Counted from the first letter of the stretch, positions 32,317-40,867 are shown. The stretch: DNA of 64,000 bases from Agromyces hippuratus (GCF_013410355.1 NZ_JACCFI010000001.1:1674001-1738000), one strand, 5' to 3'. A program made the numbers and translations. Notes: a model not told the origin generated them from the letters alone.

Positions 32317-34245
32317 GTGCCGCCGCTGCGCACCGACCGATCGGCCGACGCCGCGCTCATCGAGCGCACCCGCCGCGGCGACGGCGCGGCGTACGCCGAA
32401 CTGTGGGAGCGGCACTCCGCGTCGGCGCGCACCGTCGCCCGTTCGTACAGCTCGCTCGACCCCGACGACCTCGTCGCCGAGTCGTTCACCAAGATCTACA
32501 GCGCGATCCTCTCGGGCGGAGGGCCCACCGGGGCCTTCCGGCCCTACCTCTTCACGACGATCCGCAACACCGCCGCGGGCTGGGGGCGCGCGCGCCACGA
32601 GACGACGCTCGAGACGCTCGAGTCGTTCGAAGACCCGGCCACCAGCGAGTCCGCCACGCTCGATGCCCTCGACCGCAGCGCCACCGCGCAGGCCTTCCGC
32701 GCGCTGCCGACCCGCTGGCAGGAGGTGCTCTGGTACTCCGAGGTCGAGAACATGACCCCGCAGCAGATCGCACCGCTCCTCGGCATGAGCGCCAACAGCA
32801 CGGCGGCCCTCGCGTACCGGGCGCGTGAGGGGCTGCGGCAGTCGTGGATCCGCGTGCACCTGCGCAACCCCGCCAACGCGCCCGAGTGCCAGTGGAGCAT
32901 CGATCGCCTGGGCACGTACACCCGCGGCAAGCTCCGAGCCCGTGAGACCACGCGCCTCGAAGCGCACCTCGACGACTGCGCCCGATGCACGATCGTCGCG
33001 GCCGAGGCGCGCGAGGTCGGCTCCCGGCTCGCGCTCGTGCTGCTGCCGCTGACCGCCGGCATCGGCGGCGCGACGGCGTATTCGGCCTGGCTCTCGCAGG
33101 GCGCACCGGTCGCCGAGGTCGCGATGGGCGCCGCCGCGATGCCCGCCGCCATCATCGGCCACACCGCCGGCGCGGGCGCCTCGGGCGCGGCCGGCTCCGC
33201 CGCAGGGGCGGGCTCGACCGCGGGTGCAGGAAGTGCAGGCGTCGCCGGCGGGGCATCCGCGACCGGTGTGGGCGCCCTCGGTGGTTCCGGCGTCGTGGTC
33301 GGCGTCGGCGCGGGAGCGCTCGTCGCCGCCGCGGCCGTCGCCGCCGTGATCATCGTGCCCGGCATCGTGGCCCCAGCCGAACCCGCGCCCGCCGTTGCGG
33401 CGGTCGCGCCACCCGAGTCCGAGTCGACTGGACCGATCGACGAGGCCCCGCCGGCCATCCAGCCCGACCCCGCGCCGCCGGTCCCCGTGGTCGAGCCGGC
33501 CCCCGACCCCGCAGAGGAGCAGGCCGAGCCCGATCCCCAGCCGGTCGAGCCGAGCCCTGCACCGTCGCCGTCGCCGTCGCCGTCGCCGCCACCGTCGCCG
33601 ACGCCGACGCCGACCCCCGATCCGGAGCCCGAGCCGGTCGACACGGTGGCTCTCCCTCCGTCGGTGAGTGGCGCTGACACCGCGAACGGCCTCGTCGACC
33701 CGGTGCTCTCAGGTACGGCAGAGCCCGGTGCGAGCATCCACGTGACCGTGCAGTCGGCGGCGAACGCGGCGCTCGCGGCATCCGTCGACGTGCAACCCGA
33801 CGCAGTCGCCGACGACAACGGCGACTGGTCGCTCACCTACAGCGGCCTGCCGGCCGGGAAGCACCTGCTCACCGTCACGCAGACCGATCGGGCGCTCAAC
33901 ACCTCTGCGCCGACCGCGCCGATCGAGGTCGCCCTGTCGAGCCCCTCGATGCGGCTGCAACGCGTCTGGAACGGCGGCTGGTGGGGCTGGCGCGTGACCT
34001 TCGCCGGTGAGCCCGGTGCCACCGTGCAAGTGCTCGGCGATGGGCAAGAACGCCGGCGGGAGGTGCTCGATGCAGCAGGTGGCCTCATCCTCCCCGGACT
34101 GTACGACGTCGACTCCAGCCTCGAATACACGGTGCGATACGCTGCGGACGGCAGGTTCGGACCTGCTGCTCCTGCCGAGTTCCGGCCGGGGACCGGCGGC
34201 GGCCTCGGGGACGCACCGGCCGCGCCCGCTAGTCTGGCGGGATGA
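32317..34245 (+). CDS. ECF sigma factor fused to zinc-finger, membrane and Ig-like extracytoplasmic region
   Basis: This 642-residue protein starts with sigma region 2 (residues 15-85; ELWERHSASARTVARSY, DDLVAESFTKIYSAI) and region 4 (125-180; ALPTRWQEVLWYSEVENMT, then GMSANSTAALAYRAREGL). A zinc-finger anti-sigma element follows (C191, then H217-x3-C221-x2-C224). A first hydrophobic stretch lies at 235-258, a long Gly/Ala-rich region with a membrane segment at about 322-352, a Pro-rich spacer at 355-440, and a C-terminal Ig-like domain at 447-545 with a further beta domain. Sigma, anti-sigma and sensor are thus one polypeptide. Release would need proteolysis or it acts while tethered. The GTG has GAAGGAG 6 bases upstream. 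The stop overlaps purU. Confidence 0.85.
   Translation: MPPLRTDRSADAALIERTRRGDGAAYAELWERHSASARTVARSYSSLDPDDLVAESFTKIYSAILSGGGPTGAFRPYLFTTIRNTAAGWGRARHETTLETLESFEDPATSESATLDALDRSATAQAFRALPTRWQEVLWYSEVENMTPQQIAPLLGMSANSTAALAYRAREGLRQSWIRVHLRNPANAPECQWSIDRLGTYTRGKLRARETTRLEAHLDDCARCTIVAAEAREVGSRLALVLLPLTAGIGGATAYSAWLSQGAPVAEVAMGAAAMPAAIIGHTAGAGASGAAGSAAGAGSTAGAGSAGVAGGASATGVGALGGSGVVVGVGAGALVAAAAVAAVIIVPGIVAPAEPAPAVAAVAPPESESTGPIDEAPPAIQPDPAPPVPVVEPAPDPAEEQAEPDPQPVEPSPAPSPSPSPSPPPSPTPTPTPDPEPEPVDTVALPPSVSGADTANGLVDPVLSGTAEPGASIHVTVQSAANAALAASVDVQPDAVADDNGDWSLTYSGLPAGKHLLTVTQTDRALNTSAPTAPIEVALSSPSMRLQRVWNGGWWGWRVTFAGEPGATVQVLGDGQERRREVLDAAGGLILPGLYDVDSSLEYTVRYAADGRFGPAAPAEFRPGTGGGLGDAPAAPASLAG
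34230..34235 (+). promoter_or_regulatory. -10 box of a leaderless promoter (purU), inside the sigma-fusion gene
   Basis: TAGTCT, 6 bases, ATG. It lies in the last codons of the preceding gene, so purU can be transcribed on its own. Confidence 0.5.
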
Positions 34246-35123
34246 CCGAGCACGTCCCGGGCGCGCCCCCTGAACACCTCCACCACTGGGTCGTCACGCT
34301 GAGCTGCGCCGACGGCCCCGGCATCGTGCATGCGATCAGCGGGGCGATCGTGGCGGCACGCGGCAACATCACCGAGAGCCAGCAGTTCGCGAGCCTCGAC
34401 ACCGGCAACTTCTTCATGCGCCTCCAGGTCGAGTCCTCGGCCGGCCGCGACGAGTTCGAGGCAGCGCTCGCCCCGGTCACCGAGCGCTGGAACATGCAGT
34501 GGCACCTCGACGAGGTCGGCCGGCCGCTGCGCACCCTCGTGCTCGCCTCGACCGCCGGCCACTGCGTCAACGACCTGCTGTTCCGCCAGCGCGCGGGCCA
34601 ACTGCCCGTCGAGATCCCGCTCGTGCTCTCGAACCACGGCACCCTGCGCGACCTCGTCGACTTCTACGGCGTGCCGTTCGAGTCGCTCGCGGTGACGGAT
34701 GCCGTCTCGAAGGCGACGTTCGAGCGCCGGGTGCTCGACGCCGTCGACCAGCACGACATCGAACTCGTCGTGCTCGCCCGCTACATGCAGATCCTCTCGC
34801 CCGAGCTGTGCGCCGCCCTCGAAGGTCGCTGCATCAACATCCACCACTCGTTCCTGCCCGGCTTCAAGGGCGCCAACCCCTACCGCCAGGCGCACTCGCG
34901 CGGGGTGAAGCTCATCGGCGCGACCGCGCACTTCGTGACGAGCGACCTCGACGAGGGGCCGATCATCGAACAGAACGTCGTGCGGGTCGACCACTCGCGC
35001 AGCCCTGGGGAGCTCGTCGCGATCGGCCAGGACGAGGAGAGCCGAACGCTCAGCCAGGCGGTCAAGTGGTTCGCCGAGCGCCGGGTGCTGCTCGACGGGG
35101 TTCGCACGATCATCTTCCGCTGA
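34242..35123 (+). CDS. purU: Formyltetrahydrofolate deformylase
   Basis: This 293-residue enzyme hydrolyses 10-formyl-tetrahydrofolate to tetrahydrofolate and formate. It has an N-terminal ACT domain (WVVTLSCADGPGIVHAISGA) and a formyltransferase-fold domain from about 95 with VLSNHGTLRDL, YMQILSP, the catalytic NIHHSFLPGFKGANPY and ATAHFVTSDLDEGPIIEQ with the catalytic aspartate. It overlaps the sigma-fusion stop (ATGA) but also has a leaderless promoter of its own. With glyA-folD under a ZTP riboswitch, it shapes one-carbon balance. Confidence 0.94.
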   Translation: MTEHVPGAPPEHLHHWVVTLSCADGPGIVHAISGAIVAARGNITESQQFASLDTGNFFMRLQVESSAGRDEFEAALAPVTERWNMQWHLDEVGRPLRTLVLASTAGHCVNDLLFRQRAGQLPVEIPLVLSNHGTLRDLVDFYGVPFESLAVTDAVSKATFERRVLDAVDQHDIELVVLARYMQILSPELCAALEGRCINIHHSFLPGFKGANPYRQAHSRGVKLIGATAHFVTSDLDEGPIIEQNVVRVDHSRSPGELVAIGQDEESRTLSQAVKWFAERRVLLDGVRTIIFR

Positions 35124-35132
35124 GGTCGCGGG

Positions 35133-35138
35133 TAGGCT
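35133..35138 (+). promoter_or_regulatory. -10 box of a near-leaderless promoter
   Basis: TAGGCT followed by 8 bases and the GTG at 35147. Confidence 0.4.
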
Positions 35139-35146
35139 TGTCGGTT

Positions 35147-35515
35147 GTGAGCGACGCACAACAGCACGAGCAGCAGCCGAAGATCGGGCCGAACGACATC
35201 CTCCGGTTCCTCCTCGAACTCTTCGCGTTCGTCTCCCTCGGCATCTGGGGCTTCCTGGCGTTCCCGCTGCCCTGGCCGGGCGTGCTCGTCGGCATCGGCG
35301 CGCCCCTCCTCGCCATCCTCGCGTGGGCGCTGTTCGTGTCGCCGAAGGCGGTGTTCCGCGTCGACGCGTTCGGCAAGGCGATCGTCGAGATCGCCGTCTT
35401 CTCGGCCGCCGCGATCGGCTGGTGGACCCTCGGCCAGCCCGTCGTCGCCATCGTCTTCGCCGTCGTCGCCGCGGTGAGCGGCATCATCAACGGACGCAAG
35501 GAACTCGCGGGCTGA
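35147..35515 (+). CDS. Small membrane protein, YrdB/DUF2568 type
   Basis: This 122-residue protein has a short charged N-terminus and then four hydrophobic segments (LLELFAFVSLGIWGFLAF; GVLVGIGAPLLAILAWALFV; AIVEIAVFSAAAIGWWTLG; VAIVFAVVAAVSGIINGRK). The KAVFRVDAF loop between helices 2 and 3 is typical of the YrdB/DUF2568 family, whose function is unknown. The start is a GTG near a TAGGCT box. It ends before a large palindromic terminator. Confidence 0.75.
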   Translation: MSDAQQHEQQPKIGPNDILRFLLELFAFVSLGIWGFLAFPLPWPGVLVGIGAPLLAILAWALFVSPKAVFRVDAFGKAIVEIAVFSAAAIGWWTLGQPVVAIVFAVVAAVSGIINGRKELAG

Positions 35516-35557
35516 CCCGCGGCGACCCCGGCAGGGCCGCTTCTCCCCCACCGACGC

Positions 35558-35599
35558 CGAAGGGGCGAGCGGATGCCGCGGCATCCGCTCGCCCCTTCG
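35558..35599. terminator. 42-base perfect palindrome, bidirectional terminator
   Basis: CGAAGGGGCGAGCGGATGCC and its exact complement meet around a central GC, giving 21 paired positions without a fixed loop. It lies between the convergent YrdB-type gene and nagB. Its core is CGGATGCCGCGGCATCCG, a palindrome that recurs elsewhere in the window. Confidence 0.85.
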
Positions 35600-35612
35600 A
35601 GTGATGCTTCGC

Positions 35613-36398
35613 TCAGATGCCCTGCCAGGCGGGCTTGTTCGCCCAGGCGTGGCGGTAGTAGTCGAGGTTCTCGAGTTCTGCAGCTGCGGCCTCGTCGACG
35701 ATGACCGTGGTGTGCGGGTGCAGCTGGATCGCCGAGCCCGGCTGGCTCGCCGAGACGGGCCCCTCGACGGCGGCCGCGACCGCGTGGGCCTTCGCGGCGC
35801 CGAACGCGAGCAGCACGAGGTGTCGTGCGCGGAGGATCGTGCCGATGCCCTGCGTGATGCAGTGCATGGGCACATCGGCCGGCGAATCGAAGAAGCGGGC
35901 GTTGTCGAGGCGGGTCGCCTCGGTGAGGGTCTTGACCCGGGTGAGGGAGGCGAGCGACGAGCCCGGCTCGTTGAAGCCGATGTGGCCGGTGCGCCCGATG
36001 CCGAGGATCTGCAGGTCGACACCGCCGGCCGCCGTGATCGCCGCCTCGTAGTCGGCGCCGGCGTGCTCGATCGAGGCGGGGTCGCCGTTCGGCACGCGCA
36101 CGAGCTCGGGGGTGAGCCCGAGCGGCTCGACGACCTCGCGGGAGATGACCGCACGGTAGCTCTCGGGGTGGCCGGCCGGCAGCCCGACGTACTCGTCGAG
36201 CGCGAATCCGCGCACGCCGCGCACGTCGACCGCGTCGTCGGCGATGCGTCGCGCGAGCGCACGGTAGCTCGCGAGCGGCGTCGAACCGGTCGCGAGGCCG
36301 AGCACCACATCGGGCTTCGAGCGGATGAGCGAGACGATCGTGTCGGCCACGAGTGCGCCTGCGGCGTCTTCGTTCGCTACGACGACGACTTCAGCCAT
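35613..36398 (-). CDS. nagB: Glucosamine-6-phosphate deaminase
   Basis: This 261-residue enzyme converts glucosamine 6-phosphate to fructose 6-phosphate and ammonia. It shows VLGLATGSTPLASYRAL, FALDEYVGLPAGHPESY, LGIGRTGHIGFNEPGSS, the TRLDNARFF segment and ITQGIGTILRARHLV. The ATG at 36398 has TAGGAGA before it and lies 22 bases inside the end of the upstream ROK kinase gene. It is the last gene of the GlcNAc locus. The matching deacetylase is not in this operon but in the amino-sugar operon at 30732. Confidence 0.94.
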   Translation of the reverse strand: MAEVVVVANEDAAGALVADTIVSLIRSKPDVVLGLATGSTPLASYRALARRIADDAVDVRGVRGFALDEYVGLPAGHPESYRAVISREVVEPLGLTPELVRVPNGDPASIEHAGADYEAAITAAGGVDLQILGIGRTGHIGFNEPGSSLASLTRVKTLTEATRLDNARFFDSPADVPMHCITQGIGTILRARHLVLLAFGAAKAHAVAAAVEGPVSASQPGSAIQLHPHTTVIVDEAAAAELENLDYYRHAWANKPAWQGI

Positions 36399-37330
36399 GG
36401 GTCTTCTCCTACGAGGGCGGCGCCGACGGCGGCCGCTGGGAATCCGGGTGGAATGACCTGCACGCGAGTGGCGAGGTCGATCGATGCGAGGAAGGCCGAC
36501 TCGGCCGCCCACCGATTCAGGATACGGCGTATGCCGACGAGGAGCGGCCCACCGAGGGCGGCGAGCCCGCCGCCGATCACGACGGTGTCGACGTCGACGG
36601 TCAGCACGAGCAGCCGAACCGCCGCGGCGACGCCGGTGAGGAAGTCCTCGCGCACCGCGATCGCGTGCGCGTCGCCGGCGTCTGCGGCATCGAAGAGTTC
36701 ACGTGCCGGATGCTCGGAGTCCGATGGCCAGGTGCGTGCGATCGCGAGGCCCGATGCCACCGTCTCGAGGCATCCGCGCTGCCCGCACCCGCACACCACT
36801 CCGGCGGGGTCGATCGGGATGTGGCCGATCTCGCCGGCGACGCCGTGGCCGCCGCGGAGGAGCCGCCCGTCGAGCACCACCCCCGCCGCGAGTCCCGTGC
36901 CGAGGTTGAGGTACGCCATCGAAGCGGCCCGAGGCTCGCCTGGCCGGTCGACCCGGTCGCCCGACCGGCCGAGCAGGTGGTGGGCGCCGAGCGCCGCCGC
37001 CTTCACATCGTTCTCCACGCGCACGTCGACGCCGAGGCGGTCGAAGAGGCGGCGACCGAGGTCGAGTCCGTCGAGCCCGAGGTTCACCGCGTGCTCCACG
37101 CGGCCGGTCGCGCTGTCGACGGCCCCCGGGATGCCGATGCCGATCGAGGTGAACGACGCCGCACCGACCCCCGACAGCTCACTCATGCGCTCCACGGTGC
37201 GCAGCGCGGTCGCGACGACCTCCTCCGCGCCGAAGCCCGTGGGCATGCGCACCTGGTCGGTCAGTTCCCCATCGGCACCGATCGCCACCGCGGCCGTCTT
37301 CGTGCCGCCGATGTCGATGCCGAGCCTCAC
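36377..37330 (-). CDS. ROK-family kinase (GlcNAc/glucose kinase type)
   Basis: This 317-residue kinase starts LGIDIGGTKTAAVAIGADG, has the acidic sugar-binding region VENDVKAAALGAHH, the nucleotide motif LNLGTGLAAGVVLDG with GEIGHIP, and the zinc site CGCGQRGCLE. It has no DNA-binding domain. It overlaps the GH3 gene by ATGA and nagB by 22 bases, an unusually deep overlap that ties their translation. In this pathway it should phosphorylate free GlcNAc released inside the cell by the GH3 enzyme. Confidence 0.9.
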   Translation of the reverse strand: MRLGIDIGGTKTAAVAIGADGELTDQVRMPTGFGAEEVVATALRTVERMSELSGVGAASFTSIGIGIPGAVDSATGRVEHAVNLGLDGLDLGRRLFDRLGVDVRVENDVKAAALGAHHLLGRSGDRVDRPGEPRAASMAYLNLGTGLAAGVVLDGRLLRGGHGVAGEIGHIPIDPAGVVCGCGQRGCLETVASGLAIARTWPSDSEHPARELFDAADAGDAHAIAVREDFLTGVAAAVRLLVLTVDVDTVVIGGGLAALGGPLLVGIRRILNRWAAESAFLASIDLATRVQVIPPGFPAAAVGAALVGEDPWLKSSS

Positions 37331-38862
37331 GACGTCGCCACCGCGGCCCTGAGCACGTCGTCGACGAACTCGATGACCGCCTCGCCGAGGAGGCGCGAGG
37401 CCCCGAACGTCGAGACGTCGGCGTAGGCGCGATCATTCGACGGCCAGCCCATGTCGATCGTCACGACGTCGTCGCGCACCGCGCGCAGCGCATCGATCGC
37501 CGCGCGGGCGAACTCGTGCCGGTGCAGGTCCTTGCCCACGACGAGCACCGTGCCCTGGAGCGCTGCCGGGTCGACGAGCCCCCGGTGCGCCGACACGGCG
37601 ACCGTCTCGGCGCCGCCGAGCCACGACGGGCTCTCCGAGACGTCTTCAGCGGCGAAGGGGCCCCACGGAGCGACGCCGACGGCGATGTTCGCGACGGCGT
37701 CGACGCGCACGACCGTGCCGACCCGGGTCGATCGGGCGAGACGTTCGCGTGCGGCATCCGTCACCTCGAACGAGCCGATGACCCGGCCGATCTCCTCGGT
37801 ATCGTGTCGCGGCTCGATCGAGGCCGGCAGCGCCGGCCCGGCGGGCACGGGCACCGAGTCCTCTGCGAGCGCGCGCACCCTGGCGGCGGACTCGCGCACA
37901 CGCGCCTCGGGGAGCCGGCCCGTCGCGATCGCGTTCTCGACGGCGGCGACGATCTCGGCCATCTCCTCGGCCGAGTTGTCGGTGCCGATGCAGAGCAGGT
38001 CGCAACCGGCGGCGAGGGCGCGCACCGCAGCTTCGGGGATGCCGTGCACGCCGCTCGCCCCCTTCATGTCGAGGGCGTCGGTGACGATGACGCCGTCGAA
38101 CCCCAGCTCCCCGCGGAGCAGGCTGTTGAGGATCTGCGGAGAGAGGGTGGCCGGGTTCTCGGGATCGAGCTCGGGGATCAGGATGTGCGAGGTCATGATC
38201 GTGCGGCTGCCTGCGGCGATCGCGGCCCGGAACGGCACGAGCTCGCGCTCGCGCAGGGTGGCGAGCGGCACGTCGACGACCGGGAGCGCGAGGTGGGAGT
38301 CCGTCGCGGTGTCGCCGTGGCCAGGGAAGTGCTTGGCGCTGGCGGCGACGCCGGTCTGCTGCAGCGCCGTCGTCCACGCGGCCGAGTGGCGCGCCACGAG
38401 CTCGGGGTCGGCGCCGAAGCTGCGGATGCCGATCACCGGGTTGTCGGGGTTCGCGTTCACGTCGACGTCGGGGGCGAAGGTCACGGTGCATCCGGTGGCG
38501 GCGAGCGCCTCCCCCACGGCCCTGGCGACGCGGGCGGTCAGCTCCACGTCGTCGATGCGGCCCAGCACCGCGTTGCCCGGGAACGGCGCACCGCGGTCGT
38601 AGAACAGCCGGGTGACGTCGCCGCCCTCCTCGTCGATCGCGATCACGGCGAGCGGATTCGCCGCGCGCAGCGACGCGTTCAACGCGCGCAGCTGCTCCGG
38701 CGATTCGATGTTCGGACCGAAGATGCAGACGCCCCCGAGCCCGTCGCGGAGCAGCTCGAGCACCCAGTCGGGGGCGTCGAGGCCTTCGAACCCCGGCAGC
38801 AGCGTCGTGAGGACGTCCCGGCGGAGGTCGGTGCCCGCGCCGGTCGAGTCGGTGCCGGTCAT
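37327..38862 (-). CDS. Cytoplasmic GH3 beta-N-acetylglucosaminidase (NagZ/Nag3 type)
   Basis: This 511-residue GH3 protein has no signal peptide. The NagZ signature KHFPGHGDTATDSH carries the catalytic His loop, and the nucleophile Asp is in VIVTDALDMKG. A C-terminal alpha/beta domain of about 170 residues follows the barrel, as in two-domain GH3 enzymes. It would cleave imported chitobiose or muropeptide sugars. Some actinobacterial relatives (Nag3 of Cellulomonas) are phosphorylases giving GlcNAc 1-phosphate, which cannot be excluded. The ATG overlaps the permease stop. Confidence 0.9.
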   Translation of the reverse strand: MTGTDSTGAGTDLRRDVLTTLLPGFEGLDAPDWVLELLRDGLGGVCIFGPNIESPEQLRALNASLRAANPLAVIAIDEEGGDVTRLFYDRGAPFPGNAVLGRIDDVELTARVARAVGEALAATGCTVTFAPDVDVNANPDNPVIGIRSFGADPELVARHSAAWTTALQQTGVAASAKHFPGHGDTATDSHLALPVVDVPLATLRERELVPFRAAIAAGSRTIMTSHILIPELDPENPATLSPQILNSLLRGELGFDGVIVTDALDMKGASGVHGIPEAAVRALAAGCDLLCIGTDNSAEEMAEIVAAVENAIATGRLPEARVRESAARVRALAEDSVPVPAGPALPASIEPRHDTEEIGRVIGSFEVTDAARERLARSTRVGTVVRVDAVANIAVGVAPWGPFAAEDVSESPSWLGGAETVAVSAHRGLVDPAALQGTVLVVGKDLHRHEFARAAIDALRAVRDDVVTIDMGWPSNDRAYADVSTFGASRLLGEAVIEFVDDVLRAAVATS

Positions 38863-39791
38863 CCCTTGACCGCTCCGCTCACGAGCCCGCTGGTCATCCG
38901 TCCCTGCACGATGAGGAAGAACACGATCACCGGCACCGCGACGAGGGTGGACGCGGCCATCACCTGGCCCCAGTCGGTCTCTCGCGTGGCGCTGGCCTGG
39001 ATGAACCCGCGCAGCCAGAGCGGCAGTGTGTGCATCTGTTCGGCGGGCAGCAGCACGAGGGCGACCGTGAACTCGTTCCACGCCTGGAGGAACGCGAACA
39101 CACCGGACGCCACGAGGCCGGGAGCCAGCAGCGGGAACGTGATGCGCATGAACGCCTGCGTGCGGCTGAGGCCGTCGACCATCGCCGCCTCCTCGAGGTC
39201 GGCGGGGATTCCGGCGACGAAGCCGCGCAGCATCCACACCGTGAACGGCACGACGGCCGCGGTGTAGATGATGCTGACGCCGATCACCGAGTTCAGCAGG
39301 CCGACGCTCGAGACCATCTTGTACTGCGCGATGAACAGGCCCTCGGCCGGCAGCATCTGCACGATGAGCACGGCGAGCACGAAGGCCTTGCGGCCCTTGA
39401 ACCGGAAGCGGCTGATCGCCACGGCCGCGAGGAACGCGAACAGCAGGCAGCAGAAGACCGCGATGAGCGTGACCGAGAGGCTGATGCCGAGGGCCGAGTA
39501 GAACGAGCCGCCGTCGAGCACGTTCTCGTAGTTGTCGAGCGAGCCGCCGATGGGCAGGAACGTCGGGATGAAGGACTGCAGCGTGCGGTTGGGCAGCAGT
39601 GACGAGTTCAGCATCCAGTAGACGGGGAAGGCCCAGGCGATCGCGATCACGAACGCGAGGATCGTGAGCACGACTCGGCGGGGGCGGAAGCGCCGGCTCC
39701 ACCGCGTGCGGGTGCGGACTCGGGCGACGGGGATCGCCGACGCGGTGGCTCCGAGCTCGCCGCCGGTGGGGATCGTGACGGAGGTGGTCAT
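38859..39791 (-). CDS. Sugar ABC transporter permease, MalG type (GlcNAc locus)
   Basis: This 310-residue permease has a basic cytoplasmic N-terminus, six transmembrane segments and the EAA loop DLEEAAMVDGLSRTQAFMRI near residue 210. It overlaps both neighbours by ATGA. Together with the MalF-type permease and binding protein upstream it forms an importer; no dedicated ATPase gene is present. Linkage to a cytoplasmic GH3 enzyme, ROK kinase and nagB indicates uptake of GlcNAc oligosaccharides. Confidence 0.91.
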   Translation of the reverse strand: MTTSVTIPTGGELGATASAIPVARVRTRTRWSRRFRPRRVVLTILAFVIAIAWAFPVYWMLNSSLLPNRTLQSFIPTFLPIGGSLDNYENVLDGGSFYSALGISLSVTLIAVFCCLLFAFLAAVAISRFRFKGRKAFVLAVLIVQMLPAEGLFIAQYKMVSSVGLLNSVIGVSIIYTAAVVPFTVWMLRGFVAGIPADLEEAAMVDGLSRTQAFMRITFPLLAPGLVASGVFAFLQAWNEFTVALVLLPAEQMHTLPLWLRGFIQASATRETDWGQVMAASTLVAVPVIVFFLIVQGRMTSGLVSGAVKG

Positions 39792-40747
39792 GACTGTTCG
39801 TCCTCCTTGAGCAGGGAGCGCACGTAGAACCAGCTGATCGCGAGGGTCAGTGCGAGCACGAAGATGGAGACGGCCGACGCCATTCCGAAGTCCTGCGATC
39901 CGGCGCCGAGCTTGTAGATGTAGGTGCCGAGCAGGTCGAAGTCGGAGGCCTTCGAGCCGGCGTCCTGCAGCATCGTGATCTGCGTGAACACGCGCAGGTC
40001 CCAGATGAGCTGGAGCAGCAGCACGATCATGATGACCGGCCGGATCATCGGCATGATGATGTAGCGCAGGCGCTTCGCGCCGTTCGCGCCGTCGAGCTGG
40101 GCGGCCTCGAGCACCTCGTCGGAGACCTGGGTGAGGCCGGCGTACACCGAGAAGGCGACGAACGGCACCGACATCCAGATCACGATGATGCTCGCGACGA
40201 TGAAGAAGGTGAGCGGGTTCGACAGCCACGAGAAGCGGTTCATGTCGACGCCCGGGATCATGTCGAGCAGGTAGTTCACGACGCCGCGCCGGCGGTCGAA
40301 GAGCCAGATCCACACGGTCATCGCGGCGACGACGGGCATCGCCCAGGCGAGCAGCAACGAGATCTGCAGCGTGAGTCGCGCGGTGCGCCCCACCGCCGTC
40401 ATGAGCATGGCGAGGAGGAGTCCCACGACGAGCGTGAGGGCCGCGGTGATGAAGCAGAACAGCAGCGAACGACCGACGACCTGCCACATGGTGGGATCGG
40501 TCGCGAGGGTGATGTAGTTCTCGAATCCGACGAAGTCCGCCGGCTGTCCGAACTGCTGCTTGATGCCGAATTCCTGCATCGAGGTGATCACCTGCCACAC
40601 GAGCGGGTAGCCCATGCCGACGAGGAGGATGAGGATGGCGGGGATGAGGAGCAGGTGGGGCACCGAGAGGAAGCGGCGCCTGCCCGCGGGGGTGCGAGGC
40701 TTCGCCGGTTCAGTCGCGACGACATCGCGGGTGATGGAATCTGTCAC
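39788..40747 (-). CDS. Sugar ABC transporter permease, MalF type (GlcNAc locus)
   Basis: This 319-residue permease has six to seven transmembrane segments and the EAA loop EVLEAAQLDGANGAKRLRYI near residue 220. It is separated from the binding-protein gene by 120 bases that contain a very stable hairpin. Its start is preceded by AAAGGAGGATGAGACCGTGACAG-type purine-rich sequence, giving a strong ribosome binding site. The MalG-type partner follows with an ATGA overlap. Confidence 0.9.
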   Translation of the reverse strand: MTDSITRDVVATEPAKPRTPAGRRRFLSVPHLLLIPAILILLVGMGYPLVWQVITSMQEFGIKQQFGQPADFVGFENYITLATDPTMWQVVGRSLLFCFITAALTLVVGLLLAMLMTAVGRTARLTLQISLLLAWAMPVVAAMTVWIWLFDRRRGVVNYLLDMIPGVDMNRFSWLSNPLTFFIVASIIVIWMSVPFVAFSVYAGLTQVSDEVLEAAQLDGANGAKRLRYIIMPMIRPVIMIVLLLQLIWDLRVFTQITMLQDAGSKASDFDLLGTYIYKLGAGSQDFGMASAVSIFVLALTLAISWFYVRSLLKEDEQS

Positions 40748-40795
40748 GGTCTCATCCTCCTTTCGAGTGGTGCTGGTGTCACGGACTTCATGGGT

Positions 40796-40827
40796 GGGGC
40801 CGCGGGCGAAGACTCGCCCGCGGCCCC
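40796..40827 (-). terminator. Stable intra-operon hairpin after the binding-protein gene
   Basis: GGGGCCGCGGGCGA and TCGCCCGCGGCCCC form a perfect 14-bp stem around a 4-base loop. It lies 41 bases after the binding-protein stop and before the permease genes. Such elements typically terminate part of the transcripts or protect the upstream mRNA, so that binding protein exceeds permease. Confidence 0.75.
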
Positions 40828-40842
40828 GCGTGTTGCAGGTTG

Positions 40843-40860
40843 CGGATGCCGCGGCATCCG
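40843..40860. repeat. CGGATGCCGCGGCATCCG palindrome
   Basis: A perfect 18-base palindrome that also occurs at 883-900, 35571-area (inside the 42-base palindrome) and 55499-55516. It lies directly after the binding-protein stop. Confidence 0.8.
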
Positions 40861-40867
40861 CTCGGTG

